Shown here piece after piece: positions 45,093 to 55,016 of a stretch of 64,000 nt of DNA (the stretch's first letter is position 1; every line of letters begins with the position of its first letter). The DNA lies in the NCBI GenBank assembly GCA_028095005.1, contig CM051460.1, positions 233,944,742 to 234,008,741 on the forward strand, read 5' to 3'. The notes below the pieces were generated by a model. It did no database searches, was not told the DNA's origin, and saw only the letters and a list, made by a program, of their open reading frames with translations. The stretch is from Rhynchospora pubera (Eukaryota; Streptophyta; Magnoliopsida; Poales; Cyperaceae). The translations under genes were made by a program, and so were the position numbers.

Positions 45093-45847
45093 TTCTCGAG
45101 ATTATAAACATATCCGAACCCTTAACACAAGGTTCATTACACAACAAACTTCATACCAGTTTATTACAATATCATTATAAGACTAACAAAATTCCAATTA
45201 AGATGGTTTGTACGGAAGTAAAGAAATAGCACTTATGTTTAATTTTATTTTTCAAACCACAACAAAGCCACGGCACATACTATATGATGTACTGGAGAGG
45301 CATGACCAAGAAAGCAATTTTCTAAGAAGATAACAGCATCTGATTAGGTCTACTGTCTACACAAGAAAAGGTGTTTAATAAGAGAGAATCATATGAAATA
45401 ACTAAGCTTGTGAACAAGTACTGTGAGAGGATAAAAGTATCTAAAAAGAAATAAACCTTTTTACCCTTGACTGTAAGTTAGCTTCGTCAAAAGATCCATA
45501 CAAACTAAAATTCCATCAAAAAAAAAACTGCAAGTTGTTAAATAACCTGTTGGTTAGCGATTGTAGTACCACCAAAATCACAAATGCTCCTATTAAAGCG
45601 ATAGAGACTAAAACATAAATATTCATATTTTTTTTATAAACTCAAAAGGTTTCTAGCGAGTCATTTACAAGTATATGATTTGTTCTCGAAGCATAATCCC
45701 TTTACATTCAAATTTTTCCCTAAATGCATGCCTCCACTGGTGGCGTTTAAAAAAATAAAAATCACAGAATCATAGTTGGATGACATTAAACAGATGCACC
45801 GGTGTTTGCTCTAACAGGCTAACAGCCTAAAATATAAGCATTTTATA
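45093..45847. other. intergenic, 3' side of the NLR pseudogene
   Basis: AT-rich, with no frame or repeat that I can support. It may include the former NLR 3' UTR. Confidence 0.4.
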
Positions 45848-48800
45848 TCAATAAGTGGAAAACCTTTTCAGAATTAGTGAAAAAAAAGAGATATAACTAG
45901 TTAGATAAGTAGTAATATGAAAATTAAATACATTGGAGGCAATCAGACTTCTCTTTCTGAATGTACCAATCAGATTCACCTTTAGAAGCTGTATGTATTT
46001 CGCAGGGATGTGGAAAATCTTGTGCCAATTTGGATCATTTGGATCTTCACAACTCCTTATGAATTCTTCGTTGTCATTGCTGATGATTACAATTCTCTTG
46101 ACTGATGGGGGTAGTTCTGAGAGAGAGGTTAAATTTTCACACCGGTGGATTCCCAGATCTCTAAGAGAATGAAGGGACACAAGATTGGGCAAAGAGCGCA
46201 TTTCACAATAATGGAACATGATTTCTTCAAGGGAAGAGAGATAATGAAACACCTCACATTCTTCCGGAGAAAAGTATTCTTGCTGTGCATAATAAAGATT
46301 TAGACAAAGCAAAGAAGAAAACCCATTTCTTGAAATGAACTGTTCAAGAAGTGACAATTTGCTGATGCAAAGTTCCTCCAAGTGGGGCAGCTTATCATCA
46401 TCTGAGTAGCATTCGAGCTTTAGATACCCAATCAAGTTCAATTTTTTTAGGTTGTTCAGCTTATTTAGACCCCTCAGTGAAACAAGGTTTGGACAATATT
46501 GTACGGTTAGCTCAGTAAGTGATTCCAAATGACCAATGTAAGGATTTATTATAGTTGGCAGTCACGAACTTCCAAGTGTTCTAGACGAACAAGATGTTGA
46601 AACATATCATCTGAAGGCATACAGCCCAAGAAGTCAACTATATTTAGAACACTTGATCCAGTTTTCCTCTCACAAGAAGATGATGTTAATTCCACGGTTT
46701 TACTGCTGCTTGCAACAACTGATGCTTTGGAGATGAGGCTGGGGCAGCATTCTATAAAGAGTTTTTCGAGGGTTCTATGAGTGTCCCAGCCACCAATTGA
46801 GGTAAGCAGCAGGCATTTCCTGATCTCGAGAAACACGAGACTGGTGAGGGAACTAAGCACCTCTTCAGGTATAGATGTGACAATTATGGTATTCTCTAAC
46901 TGCAGGCTAGTCAGGGAGATGAGACCTTGCATAGACCCTCCTAAGGTTTTATCTGTAATAAAGCATGATTTAATTGAAATTTTTTTTAGCACACGAGGCA
47001 GTGATAGATCCCCAAAAATGTCGTTAAGCTGGCAAATAAGGTCTAATCTTTTCTCCAAGCATTTTTTCAAATCATTTCGAGTAACCATTGATAAAGTTTG
47101 TTCCTCCGTATGATCATGATCATGATCACCCACTTCCATCATTTCCTTAATGGAATAAAAATGATCAACAAAAGAATTATTAGTATATTCTCCAAAACTC
47201 TCCAAAAAAGTCTCAATTTGGGATATCCGTGAGATCTTTGTTGACATTATCATCTCTAAATCTTCTCTGAGCACAACAGCAAGAGAGTAACAATTTGAAA
47301 GTTCCAAATGAGTTAGATTTAAGGGAAGAGGTTCCCAACTTCGCAATCTGGGAAGGGAAGAAACAGTTAGAGATAGAAGATTAGATAATCTTTTTATTCC
47401 TTTAAGAGCTTCCAAGCCTTGACAGTTGGTGAGATTAAAATGGTTGAGATTGACAATGTTATTATTATTTTCATAAATCCAACCAGGAAACCTCTTACCA
47501 CAATATTCTTTAATAGCCAGCTCTTTTATTTGGGATGGTGTACAAAGGCCCTCTAGAATTTCAACATCAATATCTCTAAGGGAACTTTTACTTTCATAAC
47601 ACCACGAAAAACATATTTTATGGATGCCCTTTTTTTCAGATAACTTTGCTTGCCATGCCTCCTCCTTACTTGCAACATTTTGGAGACCATTGATAGATAA
47701 AGATCCAGAAAGGCCTCTTAGATGCTCCAATTGTTTCAGCTCAAATCCCTTTCTTGTTTTTACATGGAATTCATCCAAACCTTGAAGTGATATTAACCTC
47801 CCAACATTGGGAATTTGGCTATTAGTATTTAAGAAACGTAATTGATAAAGTCTATTTAGTGATTCAGAATTTGCATCTGCTTGGGTTGTAGTGAAATTGA
47901 GATAGCGTAGGTTTCTCAAATGCACCACAGATTCAGGAACTCTTTTAATGACACAGTACTGTACATCCACTACGCATAACTTCCTTGACTTTGCGAAAAG
48001 AGCATCAAGATTCACAGTCACCTTTTCCTCACTGAAATATGATCGTGGGCGAATAATAATTGTACATAGATATGTTAGTTTGCATATTTTCTCCATATAC
48101 TCCTCAAGCATGTCAGAAACAACAAATAAATGACGAGTTTGTAATGGAATTTCGTTTTGGTCACCACTTTTAATCCTAAAACATTCACCTTGAGAAATAT
48201 ATTGGGCAAGATCATGCATAAGGTCATGCATAAAATAATAATTCCTTTTCCTTTTGACAACTTGAAAGAAAGAGCTGGAAATTAATTCCAAAATATACTG
48301 TTTTGCAATATCCTTCATATGTCCATTACTATCCTCGGCTTCAATAAAGCCCTCTGCAATCCATAAATCAACCAAATAGTCATGCACAAATTCATACCTT
48401 TTAGGAAATAAGTCACAAAATGCGAAGCAGCGTTGCAATGGGGGAGGCAGGTGCTGATAGCTCAAATAAAGTGCTCCCATGGTATCATTTAACAAGCCTT
48501 TGTTTAGCATGGATGACCAAAAATCTGGTTCTAGTCTTCTACGCAACTGCCCTGCCACTGCTGTTGCAGCAAATGGTGATCGGCATAATTTTGCCGCAAT
48601 CTTGTTGCCTATGAACAATAACCTTTCCTTCACATGATTGTCTTTTATTTGGGAGTCATCTAATGCTTTACACATGAATAGCGATAGAAATTGTTTCTCA
48701 TCAAGTTCGCGTAATGGGATAGGATTTGTAGCACGCAGTACTCTCAAGGTCTCTTCTGTTCGAGTTGTAACCAATATTTTGCTACCTCTCTTACCAGCTC

Positions 48801-49752
48801 TGAAGGGTGCAAATACCTGGTCTACTTCTTGTTCTCGAACTTTTTTATCACACCAAGCATCATCCAACACTAGAAAAAACCTTTGTCCTCTTAGTTTCTC
48901 TTGAACCTTAGAATGTTGCACTTCAAGACTACCGAAATTGGGAGAAGCGTCCTTTAAAGTGGACTCTAAAATCTTTTTCCAAATTGCATGAACATTAAAT
49001 TCTTGAGAAACATCAACCCAAATGACAAGGTCAAAATAATTGTCTTCTTTCTCATATTCACAAATATATTGTGCTAGGGTCGTCTTCCCCTATCCACCCA
49101 TTCCCCATATCCCAATAACAGTATAGCGCTTAGCATTGCTAGACGATTCAGGTTCAGGATAATCCTCCCTTAACAATTTAACAATGTCATCCCGGTCTTT
49201 ATCACGACCAATAACAACGCAACCTGGAGTAGAAATGGATTGAATATTCTGTTTTGAATCAATGTAATTGGTGCTTGGTAGTTTAAGGAGGTCAACTAAT
49301 TTCATGGCTTCATTGACAATTTTCTCGAAATTGTCTAGGCTTTCTATAAGAGTTTTATCCTCATGAGATGAAAGAAATTCAGGGCGTTTGAACTTTAATT
49401 TGAAGTGAATCTTAGAATCAGAAGGAAAGACAGACTTGACCTCCTTTTCAAGCCGCTTGTACTCGACTAAACCGAGCACATCTTGAACATCATAGAAAGC
49501 CAACCTGAGCTTCTGAAGCCACTTGTAGAGAACATCACGGTGGGGGCTCTTCTCTGCTGCTTCTGTCAGGATGAGGAGCTGCGGGAGGAGGGTTGTTTGC
49601 AGCTTGTCCAATTTTTCAAGGAGGTTCTGCTCTGGGTCTTTGCCAAGTGCATCGAAGCATTTGTTCACAAATTTTGTTAGGATAGGTGAGATTATCCAAC
49701 CGGCGGCTGAGAAGCCCCAGCTGACTGCCGACGTGGTCAACGGGTCCACCAT
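45848..49752 (-). pseudogene. CC-NB-LRR (CNL) disease-resistance gene, disrupted
   Basis: One intron-less minus-strand frame from ATG 49752 (MVDPLTTSAVSWGFSAAGW). Residues 1-165 form an Rx_N-type coiled coil. The NB-ARC starts near CVVIGRDKDRDD. The P-loop reads GMGG-stop-GKTT, with TAG at 49090-49092. The same frame goes on with WVDVSQEF, FFLVLDDAW (kinase 2), GSKILVTTRTEE (RNBS-B), a weakened GLPL motif (RSPFAATAV), CFAFCDLFPKRYEF (RNBS-D) and MHDLMHDLAQYI. Leucine-rich repeats follow to LEVRDCQL, where the frame ends at 46549; it resumes in another frame at about 46560 and ends at 45848, as if one base were lost. CNLs detect pathogen effectors through the LRR and act by ADP/ATP exchange in NB-ARC. 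With these two lesions no full-length protein can be made. A 220-aa CC-only product is possible. Confidence 0.9.
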
Positions 49753-50071
49753 GGATGATGGATGACTGGATGGATCTGTGAGATATATCTCAGTATCTAC
49801 AAGTTAGGATAGCCTAGCTAGGTGCCAATGGAAGTCAAAAGAGATCGAGAGAGATGAGTGATTGCGGGAATTGCTCAGGCCACGTCCATCTTGCTCAGTC
49901 ACTCCCCCATTTTTTTTTAAATGACCAAAATATCTTAGTCTCCAACGTTAAAGTCTGAAAAACAGAGAAGGGAGAGAAGGGTATTTTCGTTCAACCGAGA
50001 GTGATTGAGCAAAAAAGACGTGCGCTGAGCAATTCCCAGTGATTGCTTGTGTGCGAGAGAGCAAAAAGATA
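49753..50071. other. upstream region of the NLR pseudogene
   Basis: Short phrases recur in inverse orientation: ATTGCTCAGGCCACGTC... near 49867 and GACGTGCGCTGAGCAATTCC near 50018, with AGTCACTC/GAGTGATTGAGC inside. This looks like a small hairpin insertion (about 49860-50040). No gene. Confidence 0.45.
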
Positions 50072-50283
50072 GGCCTTCGTCAAAATAATTTATTCACGGA
50101 ATTTCATTTCCTTTCCTTTCATTTCAGTTAAATTGATTCCGCAGAATTTTTATTAAATTTAAATAATAAATATAGAAATTTTAATTAAATGATATCAAAT
50201 TTATTCATTTTGATCAAAAATTTTTCAACAAAATAAAATAAAATAAAATCTCATATTAAAAAAATAAAATTTTGATCAGGACC
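50072..50283. mobile_element. MITE (GGCCCTGATCAAAAT type), diverged
   Basis: Ends GGCCTTCGTCAAAATAAT and ATTTTGATCAGGACC. Inner arms carry TTTCATTTCCTTTCCTTTC and AAAATAAAATAAAATAAAAT. It is related to 28197-28407. Confidence 0.7.
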
Positions 50284-50377
50284 TATTTTCATTTTTTCCC
50301 CAATGCAGTGGGTGTGCGAGAGAGCTACACGGTGGACCGGATAGGGTACGATTCCAACTTACAACTTGAGTCTTGTC

Positions 50378-51413
50378 CAGGGGCGAAGCCATGTACATGG
50401 ACCCACCTCAAAAAAAAATTATTTCTTATTGCATTTATTTGTAATAAAAAAATATCACAAGAGATTAAGGACCTATTTCAAAAATGTGAAGCACTCAACT
50501 GAACATGTCATGTTTGATTTGAATTGCATAACAACGTCTAAAAAATTGCATAGGGACCCAGATAGTATTTGTTCATGACTAATCATCTTTTTTCTTCCTC
50601 TCCAATAAATCTTATTAAGACGCAACTTAGAATATAATTGAATATTTGAATGAATAATTATTTGTAGCGTATATGTACTAGCGCAAATCTCGCGGATTGC
50701 GTGATTCGCTTATATAATGCTTTGTGAATTTTAGAACATTATAAACAAAATATACCACAAAAAGATCAAAAGTATAATTCAGATATTATATAAAAACTGT
50801 CACTAAAAATTCTAAATATGTTCCTGTCAAAAAAATTCAAACGCCACAAAAAATTAGAAATATTGTGGTTTGAATAGTAGCCGAACGCCTTTGTATGCCT
50901 TCCATCTTTGGGTATGTTTGGATGGTTGGGGAATTTGGGGATTTTCCAATTTCTAGGCATAAATTTATTATAAACAATCCAAACTCTTCACAAAGTTACA
51001 CACTTCCCAATAAATTTATGCCTAGGAATAGAAAATTTCCCAAATTCCTAAACGATCCAAACGGCCCCTTTATGTCTATAATATAGAAAAATATATATCA
51101 ATGAGATTTCTAATGAATCTATTATGCAAAATTATGAAAAAAATAAAAGTTTTCAGAGAAAATTGTTGTATTTTTTTAACTGTCTTGATTTTTGAATTAT
51201 TATTTTGTATCTTAAATATATTATTTAAGATTTTTTATTGTTATTATAATATATATTTGAGTTCTCATGAATTTTTTATATAACATTATTTTAGATTTGT
51301 TTATTTACAAATTTTTATTATACTATGTCTATATTAAACGTTACATCGTGCATATATTTTCAGCAAAAAAAATTTACGAACCCTGCTGACAAGAAATCCT
51401 AGCTTCGCCATTG
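50378..51413. mobile_element. non-autonomous hAT-like element with nested MITE
   Basis: Ends CAGGGGCGAAGCCATG and TAGCTTCGCCATTG. The flanking 8 bp are GTCTTGTC (50370-50377) and ATCTTGTC (51414-51421), seven of eight identical. The 1,036-bp interior lacks a transposase. A MITE with the accessory core is inserted at 50910-51068. Confidence 0.7.
50910..51068. mobile_element. MITE with accessory core, nested in the hAT element
   Basis: Ends GGGTATGTTTGGATGGTTGG and ACGATCCAAACGGCCCC. The core ATTATAAACAATCCAAACTC / TTCACAAAGTTACACACTTC is flanked by CTAGGCATAAATTT and AAATTTATGCCTAG, so the core lies in the loop of a hairpin. Confidence 0.8.
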
Positions 51414-51421
51414 ATCTTGTC

Positions 51422-51734
51422 ACTATTCATTCAAAGCTGGGGTCGTGAAATAAATGCTCATGACATAAACGCTTAAATTTACAAAAAGATATTTTCTTCC
51501 AATTTCATATTTTGATGAAACTAATTAGTTACCTTTTCGTAAATTTATTTTCAAAAAAATATTTCTGAGCTATTTTTATCGGCTTTCATTTACAACGCAA
51601 ATTTTGTTATTTGTCATTTTTGTCAAGGAAGATTATTTTTTTATACGGCCGATATATACGGTCGTTTACTTTGTGAGCATATGTATAGAATACGGTCGAA
51701 ATGCTAACCATTGGAGCTGCTTTTTTTATTTTAG
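51422..51734. other. intergenic, no gene seen
   Basis: AT-rich spacer between mobile elements. Nothing recognised. Confidence 0.4.
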
Positions 51735-52310
51735 GGGTTATTTAGATTGCTTAGGAACAGAAAGAATAGTTTCTTTTTAGGAATATATTTTTTCTAGACA
51801 CTCAAACAAGTTAAGAATAAGGAGAAGAATAATTTCTTTCTAAGTGCGTTTGGATAGGTGTGGGAAGAAGGGAAGAAGGGAAGAAATGGGAAGAAGTATT
51901 GGGAAGTGTGTAACTTTGTGAAGAGTTTGAATTGTTTGTAATTTTTTTTCTTCTTCTTCCTTCTTCTTTTTCTTTCTTCCAACGATCCAAACGCACCCAA
52001 GAATAGTTTCTTCCTAAAATTAACATCTTCCAACAATTATATATACATAATTTCAACAAATTAGCTAAATACTAATAATTAAATGAAATTTTATGTACTC
52101 TTTAATTATTACTTTCTTTAATATTAAAATAATAATTTTTAATAATTTATTTAAATTAATATCAATTTGCTTATTCCTAACTCACCACCCAAAACAACAT
52201 TTTTTATTTCCGGAATAACATTTTTTCACTCTTCCCAAAGTTACACCCTTTCCAATATTTTCTCTAAAATCCTTATTCCTTCCTTATTCCTATACCATCC
52301 AAACGGACCC
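51735..52310. mobile_element. composite: MITE interrupted by another MITE
   Basis: The outer left end (GGGGTTATTTAGATTGCTTAGG) weakly pairs with the outer right end (CTATACCATCCAAACGGACCC). A core relic CTTCCCAAAGTTACACCCTT lies near 52222. The inner, better preserved MITE is at 51844-51998. The outer boundary is uncertain. Confidence 0.5.
51844..51998. mobile_element. MITE with accessory core, nested
   Basis: Ends AGTGCGTTTGGATAGGTGTG and AACGATCCAAACGCACCC. The core is inverted (GGGAAGTGTGTAACTTTGTG, then AAGAGTTTGAATTGTTTGTA). The arms are AAGAAGGG / CTTCTTCC. Confidence 0.8.
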
Positions 52311-52324
52311 AATGTCTTTATTAT

Positions 52325-52493
52325 GGGGCCGTTTGGATTGAAGTGGGAATTTGAAAAATTTCCTATTCCTGGGCATAAATTTATTATAAACAATCCAAAC
52401 TCTTCACAAAGTTATACACTTCCCAATAAATTTATGCCTAGAAATAAGAAATTTTCCAAATTCTCCAGATTCCTAAGCGATCCAAACGGCCCC
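52325..52493. mobile_element. MITE with accessory core
   Basis: Ends GGGGCCGTTTGGATTGAAG and GCGATCCAAACGGCCCC, with TAT on both sides. The core sits between CATAAATTTATTATAAACAA and AATAAATTTATGCC. Closest to the copy at 50910-51068. Confidence 0.85.
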
Positions 52494-53192
52494 TATGTTA
52501 TTTCATTATGAGGACATACATGACATCCCATCCGTGAAAATGAATTTTTTACATCTTATTCCTCATGTGAGTCCCACAAGCAAAACCTATTCCACCACTT
52601 GAGCTGCCATAACTTCTCCCCTCTTATTCCTCATGGTGGCTCCATAAATTATGATTTTATTTGGTGAGAGTTAAGTGGAATAAAGTATCTATTGCTCTTT
52701 TTTCCTCCTCAAGGAGCTTTTTTTTTTCTTTTTGAGAAACATCACAAGGCCCGTAGGCCAGAGGCTAATGGCCCTGAGGCCCAACAATAATAAACAAAAA
52801 GAAACAAAAAAGGTCTCTAGAGAGTAGAGAGTCCCGCAAACAGATTTTATTAAAAGTGAATCATATGTCTATATCTCTCGGAATTCTACATACACCTCTA
52901 AGCAACATGTTGAGTAATAAATGTACAATCAATTAAAATAAAATATTTGATCACGTCCCCTTTACCAAAAAACAATTTAAAAAAATATTTTTATCATCTC
53001 TTAACAGAGATTTAATTTGTCGAAAAAATTTAAATGCAACATTTGATGTTGTTTAATAGATTATATATATATTGATTTAAAATTAACATCTGCGGACTGT
53101 AACACTTTTGATTACTATGGATTATTTGTGTATATAACAATTGTGATGTGAAAAATTGTTTTTGATAATAGCGTTAAGATAGTGTTAGAGTT
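52494..53192. other. intergenic, no gene seen
   Basis: AT-rich. AAGGCCCGTAGGCCAGAGGC around 52746 is a local GC-rich patch. No gene or repeat recognised. Confidence 0.4.
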
Positions 53193-53202
53193 AATATTTG
53201 AG

Positions 53203-54127
53203 GAGTTTTGCTATGGTGAGTTGCAATTCATCAAAGGGTCAGTGACTTGCCATCAAAACTTCTAATTCTTGCTCAAAATGACCGATTCAAATCGTCCAAT
53301 ATAATCTTCCTATTGAAATCTCTATGCAGACCAAATTTTATATTTGAAAAAAAATTTAAGTATTTTTTTCGTATTTTTAAAAACAGTTGTTTTTGAACGT
53401 TTCATAATTAATTAGATTAACGATTTTCTAAAATTTCAAAAAATACTTAAAAAATTTGAAAAAAATGTAAAATTTGGTCTGCATGGAGATTACAATAGGG
53501 AGATCATATTGGACGGTTTGAATTGATCACACCCGCACCGACGTACCGACACACGGGGCGCGACGGTGGGGCGGTATCTTCTGCATCCATCCGACGACCC
53601 GTCAACCTACGTCGCAAGCAGAAAAGGAAAAAAACGGATGTCAGCTACAAAGGTCAGTAACTGATTATTTAGCGACACAGCCTCTCTATATTAGTTGATA
53701 AAGCAAATTAAACATGACTGGATTAATCCACATAACAAATCATACATTTTTACGACGATTATCAGGTCTAGATTAGTTATATGATGGTCATATCTCCTAA
53801 CCCAACTAGCTGGACAGGCAGAGGAGACATTTCCCTAACCCAAGGGCAGTCAGAGGGACGTATCCCTAACCCTGGACAGACAGAGGGAGTTTCAAATCCG
53901 TATGCACAACAAATTCAGAATTCAGATTCTAAACCCGATATCCCGCAAAACATACCACATACGAGCGAATATGCAAGCAAAACCAAGAGATAATCAAATC
54001 AAACAATACGAAACTAATTATAGAGAAATTTGGTTACCTGACTAAGCGATCCACTGCACAAGCAAATCGGGATGTCACAGCAACTCACCGACTCTTTGGT
54101 GAGTTATAACTCACTGTAGCAAAACTC
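53203..54127. mobile_element. Mutator-like MITE with internal hairpin
   Basis: Ends GAGTTTTGCTATGGTGAGTT and AACTCACTGTAGCAAAACTC. The flanks AATATTTGAG (53193-53202) and AACATTTGAG (54128-54137) differ at one of ten bases. Inside lies an imperfect hairpin (53285-53523) with ATTCAAATCGTCCAATAT against ATATTGGACGGTTTGAAT. The GC-rich right half (53530-54060) has only an unsupported 70-residue frame. Confidence 0.65.
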
Positions 54128-54341
54128 AACATTTGAGTATTTTATTTTTTTTTATAGCGATGTATATATTATACATTTATATTGATGGGAATGGAGATTG
54201 CATGTATAATATGACCAGTTGACCACCCACATGATCTTTTGTATTGTAGCAGAGAGACAGAGACCACCGTCCTTAATGGTGGGTCCAAAACATAGCAGCC
54301 GAAACTCCGTAAAACTGGCTAGGATCTTTAAAAATATTGTT

Positions 54342-54460
54342 GGCTCCGTTTGGATGGTGTGGAAATAAGAGGAATAAGAAAAAAATATTAGAAAGTATGT
54401 AACTTTGTGAAAAGTTTGGATTGTTTAATAGTAAATTTATTCCCATTTTTCTTTATTCTC
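54342..54460. mobile_element. MITE with accessory core, right end missing
   Basis: Left end GGCTCCGTTTGGATGGTGTG, then the inverted core (GTATGTAACTTTGTGAAAAG, TTTGGATTGTTTAATAG). The element breaks off at TTATTCTC where the next element begins. Its right end may lie beyond 62468 (CACATCCAAACACAACC near 62481), but this is not certain. Confidence 0.6.
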
Positions 54461-54637
54461 TTAGGGTGTGTTTGGGAACGTTTTGAATAAGCTTATTCAC
54501 TGAATAGCTTATTCGTTCAGCATCCAAACATAGCATGAACCAATTCTCTGCCGAAATTATTTAATATAAAAATTCAGACACCAAAAAATTTAATACAAAG
54601 AATTATTTATTTTTTTTTTAATAAGAAGAAAGTTCCA

Positions 54638-54818
54638 ACGCGTTTATAAACCGCGCCTCCCTCTCTCCTCTCGAACGCGTTTTATAAACGCGTTAAAGGC
54701 CCTAAAACGCGTTCATAAAACGCGCTAGAAGCCTGAACTGTCGGAATAGTTAAAACGCAATTAACGCGTTTATAAAACGCGCTAGAAAGCTTTTTACTCG
54801 TTTATAAAACGCGCTAGA
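54638..54818. repeat. palindromic module cluster 1, copy 2
   Basis: Same arrangement of ACGCG/TTTATAAA modules as at 2165-2345, with one base change (AGAAGCC for AGAAGTC). Confidence 0.75.
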
Positions 54819-54927
54819 AGCCTGATCATTCCAACTTCTATCACTTCGATCAAACTTTAGTCATTTCAATCGAACTTTAGTCATTTCTGTCTATAAGTTT
54901 GTGAATTTATAAACGCGTTATTTGAAA

Positions 54928-54935
54928 TTATATAA
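54928..54935 (+). promoter_or_regulatory. TATA box of the copy 2 transposase
   Basis: TTATATAA, about 82 bp upstream of the ATG at 55017, in the same place as in copy 1. Confidence 0.55.
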
Positions 54936-55016
54936 GACTATACATTCTCGCAGAATTTAAATCGTCAACAACAGATTATCTCTTACAATTTAAAAACCTA
55001 TCAATCAAATCCAAAA

